A stretch of DNA of 64,000 nucleotides. Origin: Paralithodes platypus (Eukaryota > Arthropoda > Malacostraca > Decapoda > Lithodidae). Location of the stretch: contig CM064509.1 of the NCBI GenBank assembly GCA_032716605.1, forward strand, positions 52,312,481-52,376,480. The letters run 5' to 3'. The position numbers and the translations under genes were made by a program. Of this stretch, positions 31,704 through 42,689 are shown in pieces. Position 1 is the stretch's first letter; every line of letters begins with the position of its first letter. A model generated the notes under the pieces. The model ran no database searches. It was given only the letters and a program-made list of their open reading frames with translations, and was not told where the DNA came from.

Positions 31704-33161
31704 TCACTCCTGGGTTGGATAGTTGCCCAGAGTAGGGGTGGGATTATGTTGCAAGACGGGTACTACATACCCTACGTAGAGGAGGTGGTGTACACTGGGA
31801 AATCTCTGAGGAACACTGATTATTGTAGTAGTGATAGAATAGCGAGAGAGATGCAACATTGCGGCGAAGAGAGATTGCAGAGAGTTGGTGAGTGGACGGG
31901 AGTTAATGATACGAAAGGCTTTCCTTTCTACTTTGTCTAGGAGTGCGGTGTGAGAGGATCCTTCCCACACATGTGAACATTACTAAATACAAGGACGCAT
32001 TGTGCTCCTGTACAGAGCAAGAAGCTACGCAGGGGTAAGGAACCCCTTGAAGCAGTTGAGCACGCCCAGCTTCTGGGAGGCTGCCTTAGCAAGACTGGTA
32101 ATATGGTCCTTCCAAGTGAGAGCAGAAGAAAAGGAGACACCAAGAGTATTGAGAGAAGATGAAGGATTGAGATTTGTATTGTTGATGAGTAAGGAATAGT
32201 CCTCTGGAAGATCCGAACGGGTAGTAATATGAAGAAATTGGGTTTTGGAAGCATTAAAGGTAACAAGGTTTTCTCTGCCCCCATTGTAAATAGTAGTTAG
32301 ATCAGATGATAAGTGTTTCATGGCTTCATTACGTTTGAGTTGGAGGGATCGCTGGCTGGGGCATTCAGGAAACCTAATTGAGTAGTCTAAGGTAGAATTG
32401 GCTGTGTATGAATGGATGGGACTGGAGGTACAGTTGAGAAGATAATGAAAGAGAATGGGAGATAGGACAGAGCCCTGAGGAACACCGGAGTTGATAGGAT
32501 GAGGAAGTGAGCGATGGCCGTCCACAAATGCAGCTATAGAACGGCCGGAAAAGAAATTAGAGACAAAGGCACAGATGGAGGGATAGAAACAGAAGGAGGG
32601 TAGTTTAGAAATTAAAGATTTGTGCCAGACTCTATCGAAGGCCTTCGATATGTCTAGTGCAATAGAAAAGGTCTCACCGAAGACCCGAAAGGAGGATGAC
32701 CAAGAGTTAGTAAGATATGAAAGAAGATCACCAGTAGAGCGACCCTTAAGGAAGCCATACTGGCTATCTAAGAGTAAATCATGAGAAGAGAAATGCTTAA
32801 GAAATTTGGATGCAAGAATAGTTTCAAAAATTTTAGAGATACAAGAGATGAGAGCAATTGAACGATAGCTGGAGGGTTGAGAGCGGTCACCCTTCTATGG
32901 GACAGGTTGAATGAGAGCAAACTTCCAGCAAGAAGGGAAGACGTTAGAGGAGAGACAGAGACGAAATAGTTTGCCTAGGCAGGAAGTCAACACAGAAGCA
33001 CAGTTTTTGAGTACAACAGGAGGAACACCGTCAGGACCGTACGCCTTCTTAGTATTAAGCCCAGAGAGGGTAGAAAGTACATCTTTAGAAGAGATTAGGA
33101 TATTAGGCACAAATAGGAGAGAGGGGGGTGGAGAGGAAGGAATAGCACCGGAATCATCCAA
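31704..33161 (-). pseudogene. J1 LINE reverse transcriptase and C terminus (copy 2)
   Basis: Minus strand: DVLSTLSGLNTKKAYGPDG, then after a stop near 32,895 the palm A LDISKAFDRVWHKSLISK region (32,620-32,670, not in a long frame), NSGVPQGSVLSPILF with a deletion just after it (FLIFINDLL reads FHYLL), palm C reads HSYTANSTL in place of HSYADDSTL, then LNTLGVSFSSALTWKDH and the C-terminal ALLDKVERKAFRII. Inactive. Confidence 0.8.
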
Positions 33162-33231
33162 AGTGGAGTTTCTAGCAAAAGTTTGAGCAAAAAGTTCAGC
33201 TTTGTCAGAGGAAGAAGTGATGGTTGTGCCA

Positions 33232-34400
33232 TCAGAGTGGAAAATGAGAGAAAATTAAAAGACGAGAAGAAAAATTGTTGGAGAGCTTTTTGGCTAGATG
33301 CCAGAAAGCTTGGGAAGAGATAGAGTTCGATAGTTCAGTGCATTTATTATTGATGAAAGAGTGCTTGGCAAGTCGAAGAACACATTTGGCTTGATTCCGG
33401 GCAGAAACATAGGAAGAATGAGATTCTTGAGTTTTAAGGCGTCGGTACCATTTGAATAATTCCTCCTTGTTGCGGACAGCAGTAGAACAAGCGTTAGTAA
33501 ACCAAGATTTGTTTACATTAGACTGAAAAAAAGAAAATGGAATGTATGCTTCCATGCCCGAGAGGATTACCTCGGTAATGCGTTCAGCACTCTCCGAGGG
33601 TCCCCGACCATGGAAGCAAAAGTAATTCCATTGGAAATCAAAGAAGTACTGCCGAAGAGCCTTCCAGTCGGCAGCGCGAAAGTGCCACAAGCGCCGCCAG
33701 TTGGACAATCAGGTGGCCGTACCGGAGAGATAGAACAGGTGACAGATATTAGTTTATGGTCGGAAGAGCCCAAAGGAGAGAACAAATTTATAGATTAAGC
33801 AAAAGGGTTAGAGGTTAGAAATAGGTCAAGAATTTTTGGCTGATCTCCGAAGCGATCCGGGATACGGGTAGGTTGCTGGACTAGCTGCTCTAGGTCATTT
33901 AGGATAGAAAAGATGTAAGCTTGTTCACCAGGTTGGTCAGTGGAAACAGAGGAGAGCCATTGGTGGTGGTGAACGTTGAAATCTCCTAGGATGGAGATTT
34001 CTGCGAAAGGAGAGATGGATAGAATGTGTTCCACTTTATAAGTTAGATAGTCAAAGAATTTTGGATAGTCAATAGAGTTAGGGGGAGAGATAAACAGCGC
34101 AGAAATATTTAGGTAGAGAGTGACAAGAAAGCTTTAGCCAGAGAGTTGAGAATTCAGAAGAGTCTAAGTTGGGAACACGAGAGAAAGTGAGATTGTTGCG
34201 CACATACACGCACCTTTGGCTTGAAAATGAGAATAGAGATAGTAGGAGGATACAGAGAAGGGTTTGCTGCCGTAGTCCCAGACACCTGAGTTACGGTGAG
34301 AAAGAGAAGATCAGGGTTGGCAGAGGAGAAGTGGTGTTCCACAGAGTAGAAGTTAGAGGAAAGGCCACGAATGTTGCAGAAATTTAGGTAGTGGTCCAGG
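33232..34400 (-). pseudogene. J1 LINE endonuclease and linker (copy 2)
   Basis: In order on the minus strand: FCNIRGLSSNFYSVEHH, PDLLFLTVTQVSG (where the catalytic Glu of L-T-E-T reads Val), [29 protein letters not shown] followed by a TAA, SSDHKLISVTCS (S-D-H intact), then the helical linker through RRLKTQESHSSYVSARNQ. Frames change near 34,040 and 33,790 to 33,710. Confidence 0.8.
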
Positions 34401-34440
34401 GCATTTAGGGAAGTAATTTCCAGAGGTCAAACTGATGGGG

Positions 34441-34689
34441 GTTTTTCTGCCCCCCCCCCCCCCCCCCCACCCCCACCCCTGGGGACTCAGAAGCGGGTTG
34501 TGATCGGGTCATCCTTTTTTTCTTTTCTTTGTAATAGAAAAGATAGTGTAGTATGTAAGGTGTTTGTAATATAATGTATTGATAGGAGGAGAAGGTGTTT
34601 TGAATGGCACGCTGGGGTTGCCCTCAATTTTGATGAGGCACAGAAAGGATCAGCTAGGAAGGCCAGGTGGTGAAACAGGAGTTCCTTAC
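34441..34689. other. C-run and unassigned spacer between two minus-strand LINEs
   Basis: Holds a C run of about 18 bases near 34,450 and GT-rich sequence. It ends in ACCTTACCTTATGATACCTT repeats that are the 3' tail of the next LINE. Confidence 0.5.
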
Positions 34690-34705
34690 CTTACCTTATG
34701 ATACC

Positions 34706-37700
34706 TTATGATGTGTTCGCCACTCTTCTAGTGGCACCAAGGAGTGCGACGCCCCTCGTTATGGGTGGTGATTTGTGCAGTAGACTGTTTGAAGCGACAG
34801 CTCGCTCCCTTGTGAGGATGGGCTCGTCTGGCACCTTTTGCAGTTCGACATCCAGGGCTCTCTTGAAGCTGTCTAACGAGACGTCCCTCATGTCTCTTAC
34901 TCGCCGTGGGAGTTTGTTGAAGAGACGTGGGCCTCTGTGTGATAACCAGCCCTCTCGCAGAGATTCCATAGCACCCCTGTTATTCATCCGGGGGATTTCG
35001 CATTCCCAGCCTCTCCTATCACTGAATTTCATGACTATCGGAGTATGTAGGTTTGGTACTAAACCCTCTGCGATTTTCCACGTGTATATTATTAGGTAAC
35101 GTTCTCTTTTACGTTCCAGTGAGTACAGATTCAGTGCTCTTAAACGCTCCCAATAGTGTAGCTGTTTTATCGAACTTATATGCGAAGTGAAATTTCTTTG
35201 TACACTCTCTACGTCATTTATTTCACCTGCTTTGTATGGGGATGTTAATACGCTACAGTATTCAACCCGCGGTAGCACTAGTGATTTGAAGAGCGTTATC
35301 ATAGGTAATTCACCGCGTGTTTTAAAAGTACGCAGAATCCAACCCGTTGGACGTTTCGCAGCCGCCACTTTGACCTGGTTATGTACTTTGAAACCCATAT
35401 TTTCAGACATTAATACCCCAAGGTCTTTCACACTGTCTTTCCGTTCTATTATGTGGTTAGATTCTGTTAAGTAATTTGTAACTTCTTTAACACCATTATT
35501 ATCTCTGTACCGTATTAATTGGAATTTTTCTTCATTGAATTGCATGTTGTTTTACCTGGTCCACTGGAACACTACATTCATGTCTTCCTGCAGTCGGCCT
35601 GTGTCTTCTTGTGTGTTTACTATCTTGCTTAATTTTGTGTCATCAGCAAAAGACGACACCGTACTGTGTCTGGTGTTGGTATCTATGTCGCAAATTAGTA
35701 TGAGGAACAGAAGGGGCGCTAGCACTGTTCCTTGGGGCACTGAGCTTTTGACATCTGAAAGCTCAGATGTGACTTGGTTTACTGCTACTGATTGTTTTCG
35801 GTTTACGAGGAAATTGTATATCCACCGTCCGATTTTCCCAGTTATACCTTTTGCTTTCAGTTTGTGGGCTATTATACCATGGTCACATTTATCAAATGCC
35901 TTAGCAAAATCGGTGTAAATGACATCCACGTTTTTCTTTTCTTCTAGCGCTTTAAGAATTTTGTCATAGTGTTCCAAAAGTTGTGAGAGACATGATCTTC
36001 CCGCTCTGAACCCATGTTGACCGGTGTTGTGTAGTTCATTTGTCTCCATGAATGTTGAAATTTTGCTTCGCAGGACTCGCTCGAAAACTTTAATGATGTG
36101 AGAGGTTAGAGCTACCGGGCGGTAGTTTTTTGGTAGTGCTTTACTCCCTCCTTTATGCAGTGGGGCAATAATTGCGTTGTTCAAGCTATCTGGTATGTCA
36201 CCAGTGTCTAGATTCCTTCTCCACATTATAGCCAGGGGTTTTGAGAGGTTTTCCTTACATTTCTTCATTAGGATCGAATTCCATGAGTCCGGGCCTGGTG
36301 CCGAGTGGGATGGCATGTTGGAAATGGCCTCTTCTATGTCTTTAGGACCGAAATCAATATCCAGCATCTGAGGGGTTTCCGTGGGGGAGGTTTCCATGAA
36401 AAATATATTTTGGTCTCTGATGACTTTTGTTTCATCAGGCTCACTGAATGCCATTTCATACTGCCTGCTTAAGAGTTCGCTCATTTCCTTTTTGTCCCAT
36501 GTGAAAGAGCCATCCCCTTTGCTCAGTGGGCCGATGTTTGATGTTGTTTTAGCCTTTTGTTTGGCGTATGAAAAGAAGTATTTGGAATTTTCCTTTATAC
36601 CTGCAATAGCTTTCCTCTCCTCTTCCATATGTTGTAGTTCATATGATATTCTTAGCCTTTGTTCAATTTCCACAATTTCTCTATCTATTTCGGCCTTTTG
36701 CCTATCCTGTAGATTTTGATGTGTGCGTCTTTGTGCGAGTAATTTTCTTCTTCTGTACAGCCTCCTCCTTTCCCGATCTTGTTTGCTTCTTCGTTTTGTT
36801 TGTCTTGCAGGTATATGGTGGCTACAGATTTGGGTCATGGTTTCTGTTATTAAGACTAGACATTCTGCTAGTGTCAGGTTATTCATTAAATCTTCCCAGT
36901 CTATTTCCTCCATTTCTAGATTTACCTCTTCCCACCTAATGTTTTTGTTATTGAAGTAAAATTTACTGAAGGGGCCGGTTTTTGTTCTCGATTCTGAGGT
37001 TGTATGTACACTTTCTAAGGTTGTTTTGATCTCAATTAATTTATGATCTGAGTATGTTGTGTCGGATATGTTAATGCTGTGTACTAGAGAGTCGTTGTTA
37101 GTGAAGACCAGGTCTAAGATATTGTTTTCCTGTGTGGGTTCAGCAATATGTTGGGTAAGACTAAAAAAATTGCAAAGTTCAAAAAGCTCTCTCGTATTAG
37201 TATTTGCTTCTCCGGTGTTATTTGCCACTAACTGGTTTTCTAGTTGTCTCCATTTAATGTTTGGTAGGTTAAAGTCTCCTAGCCATATAATATTTGGTGT
37301 TGGGTTTCCCAGGGTTTCCACTTCTGATTTTATTTTCTTGAGCTGGGTTTTGAATTCTTCTCGGGATGAGTCTGGAGGCCTGTATGTAACAATAACTGCT
37401 AAATTTAGGGATTCTATTTTAACTCCAAGTATTTCCATCACTTCATTACTGTTATTTAGGAATTCAGTACATATCAGTGAGTCATGGATGTACAAGGCTA
37501 CACCTCCATGTGATCTATGCGTTCTGTCCGCCCTATGTAGGTTGTAACCAGGAATCCATACCTCACTATCTTCCTGATCTTTAATGTGAGTTTCTGTGAG
37601 AGCCGCAAATATAGCGTTTCCTTCTTCTAGCAGGCCCCTAATAAATGGTACTTTGTTCGTGGTTCTATTTTTTAGGCCTTGGATATTGCAAACAAGATTG

Positions 37701-37719
37701 GGGAGGGATTGTTTGGAGT
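34706..37719 (-). pseudogene. CR1-B ORF2: endonuclease and reverse transcriptase (one stop)
   Basis: A single frame open from about 37,719 (no ATG visible at the start) with one TAA at 35,552-35,554. Order: CNIQGLKNRTTNKVPF and AALTETHIKD (catalytic Glu), ALYIHDSL, VIVTYRPPDSS, IIWLGDFNLPNIKW, NNILDLVFTNND, TYSDHKLIEI (S-D-H intact), a basic coiled linker, NNAIIAPLHKGGSKALPKNY, TDFAKAFDKCDHGII (palm A), SSVPQGTVLAPLLF (palm B), SSFADDTKLSK (palm C intact), and after the stop MQFNEEKFQLIRY, VKDLGVLMSENMGF, GPRLFNKLPRRVRDM. Only the stop clearly breaks it. ORF1 ends at 37,731, so the two ORFs are almost contiguous. Confidence 0.9.
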
Positions 37720-37730
37720 ACTATGTGTAC

Positions 37731-38846
37731 CTAATAGTCTTCGGGATGTATTTGCCACTCTTGGGAGTCCAGGAGGTGCTCGAGGTGTTCTATGTGCTCT
37801 TCCATCTCCCTCAGTCTCTTCATCTTCGTCTGCCCTTTCCCTCCTTGCCTTTTTCCTCTGTCTCGTCCTTGCATAGCTAGAGAGTTTTTTGGGCTACCAT
37901 TCGTGTTAGGTCTAGCATATCTCCAAGTCCCTTTAATATGAAAAGCTGGGCATTTCATATTGTAGCAGGTCTTGTTCTCAAGTGATGTCTTGCAAAGGGA
38001 TGGGTGGTGGTATTTGCAGGTTTCACCAAATCTACATTTTCCATGACTGGTTATGTTGTTGGCAAATTTTGGGATGAGCAAATCTACATGACTTCCCATT
38101 ATATTGGCCCTTTTTACCAAAGTAGCATCTTCTTTCCAGATAATATCTGCACACTGGTGTAGACAACCCCAGTAGGTGTGGCTGGGGCTGCGAGGGGTTA
38201 TGTGGTGAGCTAAGTGTGGTTGTGGGTGATAGTGGGCTTGGTGTATGGGTGGGTGAGGCCTGCAGGGGGGTGGAGTTACGGGTCGGTTGTAGGTGGGCAG
38301 GTGGCAGTGGTGAGGAGGGAGGCGATGTGGAAGGGGAGCCTGATATGGGGGCTTGTTGCATCCTACGTTCATCCTGCAAATGTATTTGATCAACAGCAGT
38401 AGGGTGGTCAATGGCCATAGATGGGATTAATGTGGGGGATTTCTGGGTCTGGGGAGATGTGCGGAAGGGTTTGTGGATTTATAGGGTGCGAAAGGTTGTT
38501 GTTCGGCAGGCGATGTGTGTTGATGTGCAGGAGGCAATGTGGTCTTTTGCATGGGAAGGTGTGCGTGTGTGGGTTGTGATACTAGTATGGGCCCTGAGGC
38601 CCCAATAGTTCCCCATTTTCTGTGAAAAGTAGCTATGTCTTGGCTATATTTCGGTCTATCTTGTACTTCTGTATTTTCTACAGTCTGTATGACTTGCCAT
38701 GTGATATCGAAACAACTATCGCAAAAATGGAGGTTCTTCCCTCTTGTATTGTACGCCTCATTTATTGGTATCAATCCTATGCAAATCCAGTGGTATGGTT
38801 GCTTGCATATCCTACATGCGGTGCTATTATGCATGCGTATATTCAT
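37731..38846 (-). pseudogene. CR1-B ORF1: PHD/RING-like finger, Pro-rich linker, CCCH fingers
   Basis: Read in three successive frames. First (38,846-38,427): STACRICKQPYHWICIGL and FCDSC, a C-x2-C...H-x2-C...C-x2-C pattern of a PHD or RING-type finger. Middle (38,418-38,032): Pro/Ser/Thr/His-rich linker, then CRYYLERRCYFGKKG and CRFAHPKIC, a CCCH finger. Last (38,060-37,731): GKCRFGETCKYHHPSLC and CYNMKCPAFHIKGTWR, second and third Cys/His clusters, then a Lys/Arg-rich region and a Glu/His coiled stretch. Frameshifts lie near 38,423 and 38,060. PHD-bearing ORF1 proteins are known from CR1-like LINEs; CCCH fingers suggest RNA binding. Confidence 0.75.
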
Positions 38847-38890
38847 CTTACGGGGTACCCCGTACTCCCCGGGAGTACCGCCCTGTTCGG

Positions 38891-39600
38891 CTGGTGCCTA
38901 CAGCCTCCTAACAATTCTAAGTGTAATAACATTTGATCCTAAAATATTGTAAGCCTACTGGAATCAAGAAACATATATATTTAATGAACTCAATATATTT
39001 TAACCTATTTTAAACATAATAGGCTACCATGCATTAGACTAAAATAACCCGAATTATAAATGTTAAAAGTCGTCGTCCGAGGGACTCCAAGTCTTACACT
39101 TTGAATTTATGACTATTAGTTTCCACAGTGCTACTTACTAAAACTGACACTCGCTGGTGTATTCTTGTTCATAATTATCTTACACGTGATTTGTTACCTT
39201 AAATTCATGTACACTTTTTGTCATTGTATTATCGGTCATAATGATCATAATTGCAATAATATGGTATATACTCGACTTGTTATTAGTGATTGCGAAACAA
39301 TAATAATACAGAGGGAATTTATTCAGGCCAAAATTAGAGTAATGAAAGCCAAGGAGCGAGTTCAGCCAACATTGGGAAATGACGATGGGGAGATTGTAGA
39401 CACCAATCGAGCAGGGCAGTACCCAGGGAAGCCTCATAAGCATGTTATAAGGAGTTGCTGGGACTGTTGCTTTATTTGTCTGGCTTCCCTCACTGTTTCA
39501 GTTTGTGTATTATCTACACAGAGTAATCCAGCTAGCTTCCACAAACACTTTCTCCTCCTGTTCAATTCACTACACTAAACAAGCACACAACACTTTCCAA
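38891..39600. other. Unassigned AT-rich sequence
   Basis: A 137-codon plus-strand frame (39,165-39,578) has a hydrophobic start (MFIIILHVICYLKFMYTFC) but no recognisable family and low-complexity codon use. Nothing else was recognised. Confidence 0.3.
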
Positions 39601-39657
39601 CACACACAGATACACACACACACACACACACACACACAAACCCACACACAAGCGTTT
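39598..39657. repeat. (CA)n microsatellite
   Basis: ACAC tract of about 50 bases with three interruptions. Confidence 0.9.
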
Positions 39658-39664
39658 AAAATAG

Positions 39665-39735
39665 CGACTATCACTCTTTCAACTTTGGGGGATGACACTT
39701 GTTGCAGGTAGCTTTGCCTCCTGCTTCCTTTATAA
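39665..39735 (+). mobile_element. 3' end of a jockey-like LINE (diverged J1 relative)
   Basis: TATCACTCTTTCAACTTTGG, then GGGATGACACTTGTTGCAGG and CTTTGCCTCCTGC, parallel the J1 3' UTR (GTCACTCTTTCAAATCTGGG, GGCACTCGCTGCAGGCAG, ATGCCTTTTGTCTCC). Only about 70 bases remain. Confidence 0.5.
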
Positions 39736-39839
39736 ACATATACAACAAAGCGTTAAGCCAGTGTGATAGGGAGATATGGACTACATGCCCAAGGTCGAAG
39801 GATAACAGAAAATAAGTCCCTTTAGGAGAAAATGTCAGA

Positions 39840-40440
39840 CTGCAAAGGCGTATTATTTGAGATTGATATATTTGTTTAGTTGCGGCCATTTGTATTGTAG
39901 CCGTTTTTGTTGTGACTGTAAAGGAGTGGGGCCGTTTTGTTTGTGGGTGTTTAGGAGAGCGGCCGTTTTGCTTGAGGCTGTTAACCTTTTCGCTGCGGGT
40001 GACGTTCTGGAACGTCCTGGCAAGTTACAGCAATTTCCAGGCTTTAAAAGCCTGTAAAAACCGTAAAAATCAAGTGTCAGTGGGTGGGAGTGTGAGGGGC
40101 CCACCTCCGACCCTCAGAGCACCGAGCGGCTCACTGAGGTTGCCTGTGTCTCGCGCGGGTCTCTCTCTGTGTCTCTCAACAGTGTAGCCAAGCGAGCGAG
40201 TGTTACATAATAGCGGATTTCCCGCGTTTCACTGGCACCACTGCGGGTGAACCAGACCACGTACGGGGCCCGTTCTGGTGTCATTTTGAAGCTATTCTCG
40301 CCTAGTTTTCGGCAGAATACACTTCAATTAATGCAGATGCTTGATTTATCATTCAGGATTGCCTGAATATGCCCTAAATAGCCCAAAAATGGCCGCAGCC
40401 AAAGGGTTAAGGCGCCTTGACGTTTTAGTTGTGGCAGCTT
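39840..40440 (+). repeat. Gypsy-B 5' LTR, left part with GGCCGTTTTG subrepeats
   Basis: Between 39,885 and 39,980 a degenerate unit of 30-35 bases containing GGCCRTTTTGTTTGTGG and TTTAGGAG is repeated about four times. The same unit appears on the far side of the BEL element (GGCCATTTTAGTTGTGGCAG at 56,800), so both parts were once contiguous. A TTAA element and then the BEL element split it. The left boundary is not clear. Confidence 0.5.
39981..40410. mobile_element. TTAA-flanked non-autonomous element, family T (copy 4)
   Basis: Nearly identical to the copy at 13,121-13,550 and the same length. Left end TTAACCTTTTCGCTGCGG, right end CCGCAGCCAAAGGGTTAA. It sits within the Gypsy-B LTR subrepeats, 35 bases from the BEL insertion. 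Confidence 0.8.
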
Positions 40441-40445
40441 AGGGG

Positions 40446-40988
40446 TGTCGTGAATCCTAGCTGGTATATATACCGTAGTTTGAATTTCCCGGGTTCACGA
40501 CAGCTGGTTCCTTTTTGTTATACGCATTACTTTATTTATCTTTGTGGATAAGTATTACTGTGGTTGCACCAATTATATCTTAGTTTATTTTCCCTTATTA
40601 TTTAATCACGGGGGACGATATAGAACCCTTAAATATATTTATATTGTTACGATAAGAGGGAATCTCAGTACACTTCACACAGAGACTTCGTCCCGCTCAT
40701 AACAAACCACCAGTTGCTGCCACATAACAGAACTTCACTGATCTACACCTACCGACATGTCCATCACCTAACCTACACTCTTTGCATCACAGCTAAGTTC
40801 CTTTAATACTAGAAGTACTTCATAGATATTACTGGGACTACCACAGATAGCCTACATATACAATTTAACACGTAAGTCCAACGCCAACCGGTATCATATT
40901 TATAGCCTAGGCCATTTCATCTTCCCAGGTCTAAACATTTAATTTATATCCGTTTCTACTCTACCCCCTAGGAATAATAAACAGGATA
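40446..40988 (+). repeat. BEL 5' LTR
   Basis: 543 bases. TATATATACCG near the start may serve as promoter, and AATAATAAACAGG near the end may include the polyadenylation signal. Followed directly by TAATTGGTGCTGTGTGACC, the putative primer-binding region. Confidence 0.92.
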
Positions 40989-41117
40989 TAATTGGTGCTG
41001 TGTGACCAGGATACTGGGCCATCTGTTATATATTGATAAGAATTGGGGGGGCTATTAGGCCTGACTTGTCTGCCTTTGTGTAGAGCTGGGCAATCCAGTG
41101 GACAAATGTTGAGGGGC

Positions 41118-42130
41118 GCATAGGCTAGGCCCACGGTATAGTAACATAAGGAGGTAGGCGCATGGTGGTAGTATTGGAACCACGACAGTCACTTGTTTGG
41201 GCCTCCGTGACGTCACTGAATGACTCTTGTACCGTCTCCCAAGCTAAATATGGTGTTCTAACAGGATCAGTATATTGCGTTTTCCACCGAAAATGTAAAG
41301 TGACATGGATAAACATATGCATATAGGCCTATAGTGTGACAGGACCCTAGTCTATTTGCTAAAATTGTTATTTTTTGCATTTGAAGAATATATATACGGC
41401 TATGAGGTAGTATATAGCCGACGTCGCTTCAAATTTTACCGCGGAAATGCGATGATATTTTTGTTGACCTAATTACCTAATAGGGCCTATGTAGAGTAAT
41501 GTCGATTGATATCGATAATATTATTGTAGTAGGACCCAAGCTACATGTTAGCATTGTTATTTGATATATGTGTAGTTTATATGAAGAGATATTTCGAAGG
41601 TGTTGGTGATATTCGATTCGTCGGTCAGGAGAAAAGCTAAGCCTAAACGGATTCTCGTTTATCCCTTGCTTAACTTCCTTTAAATTCACGTAGTTTGCCT
41701 CTGACACTCATCAACTTTCACCCAGTGATGGCGTGTGAGGGTGTATGAAGGCCTAGGGGATGTGGAGAGATGATTTGTATAAATATATGGCCAGCTAGAG
41801 GGAACATAGATTTCTACGAAGCGAAATGGTGAGTTGGGGGAGAAGAACGGATGGTGGTGCCCTCTGACGGCCAGAGAGAACACTATAGCGCAGCCTATGT
41901 CAACAAACGATGGTATACGAATATTTCACTAAATATTCGCTTATAGAATAATCAACGTTATTCCGACAACTATATCTTATATTATGACGGTACCATGGTT
42001 GAGCGTGAAGTCACAAAATAAAAATAATTAATAGAAGTCTGTTTAGTGCTTTTTAGAAGCCTTTATGTATATGAGTTCAAGAATTTGGTGCGTCTACCTT
42101 CTATGTTACTATACCGTGGCTAGGCCTATG
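41118..42130. mobile_element. ~1-kb inverted-repeat element in the BEL leader
   Basis: The left arm (41,118-41,161) and right arm (42,089-42,130) are inverted copies sharing CTATACCGTGG and ATGTTACTATACC, about 90% alike over 42-44 bases. A TA lies at both outer edges (CATAGGC / GCCTATG), compatible with a TA target duplication as in Tc1/mariner-type elements. No transposase frame is present, so it is non-autonomous. The remaining leader to 42,689 is non-coding and rich in TAGCCTA-like motifs. Confidence 0.55.
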
Positions 42131-42689
42131 TCCGGGATTTTCCGCTGGACCGTCCAGTGCAGTGCCCTGCTTTTTTTTTGTTAAGCAGTTCTATAGACCA
42201 GGGGCAAGGGTGGACACTGTCAGGCAGACCTCAGCCTGGGTTAGATGTGCCAGGGAGCAGGAATGTATTAGATAGGCTACTGGACAGAGCGCGTGCCTTC
42301 TTTGAGGAGAAGGACGGGGCCGAGGAGGAGCAGTCGACGCAATAGGCTAGATCTCAAGACTAGGACGAGGGCTGAGGCTTTTCCTCCTTCAGAGGAGTCT
42401 TGATCCTTCTTCTTTTTTTTTTTTGTAATTTGTTAAAATTTAATATAGCCTAGCCTAGTAAAGTAAATATTGTAAAGTAGAGTAATATGACATAGGGTAA
42501 TTTTCCTTTTCTTTGATCATTTGTAAACTCACAGGGGGCACGCGATCTGCATGCTTCAATTTGTTTGGTTGCTGTCGTCATCAATGTAAGTAGGTTAGCC
42601 TAGGCTTAGAATAGATTAGAATAGGTTAGCCTACAGTAACGATTAATATTGTTGTTCCTTAAGCTTTAGTTACCGTAAACTTTTTAAGA

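Larger units (their letters stand above)
31494..34440 (-). mobile_element. Jockey-like LINE, family J1, copy 2 (longest)
   Basis: Minus strand, with T-run (poly-A tail) at 31,471-31,485 and the shared 3' block just inside. It extends farther 5' than the other copies, to the endonuclease N terminus (NFCNIRGLSSNF on the minus strand near 34,375), and stops near a C-rich run at 34,450. Frames are broken at many points. Confidence 0.9.
34690..38890 (-). mobile_element. CR1-clade LINE CR1-B, nearly full length
   Basis: Minus-strand element with zinc-finger ORF1 followed by ORF2 (endonuclease and RT). The 3' end, in sense orientation, consists of short repeats related to ATAAGGTA, the kind of microsatellite end typical of CR1. 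The 5' boundary is approximate: ORF1 begins at 38,846 with a stop 19 codons upstream. Defects seen are two frameshifts in ORF1 and one stop in ORF2. Confidence 0.85.

Noticed and set aside
41400..42345. Short frames in the BEL leader as possible extra genes
   Set aside because: They fall in a non-coding inverted-repeat element and leader, with no family motif.
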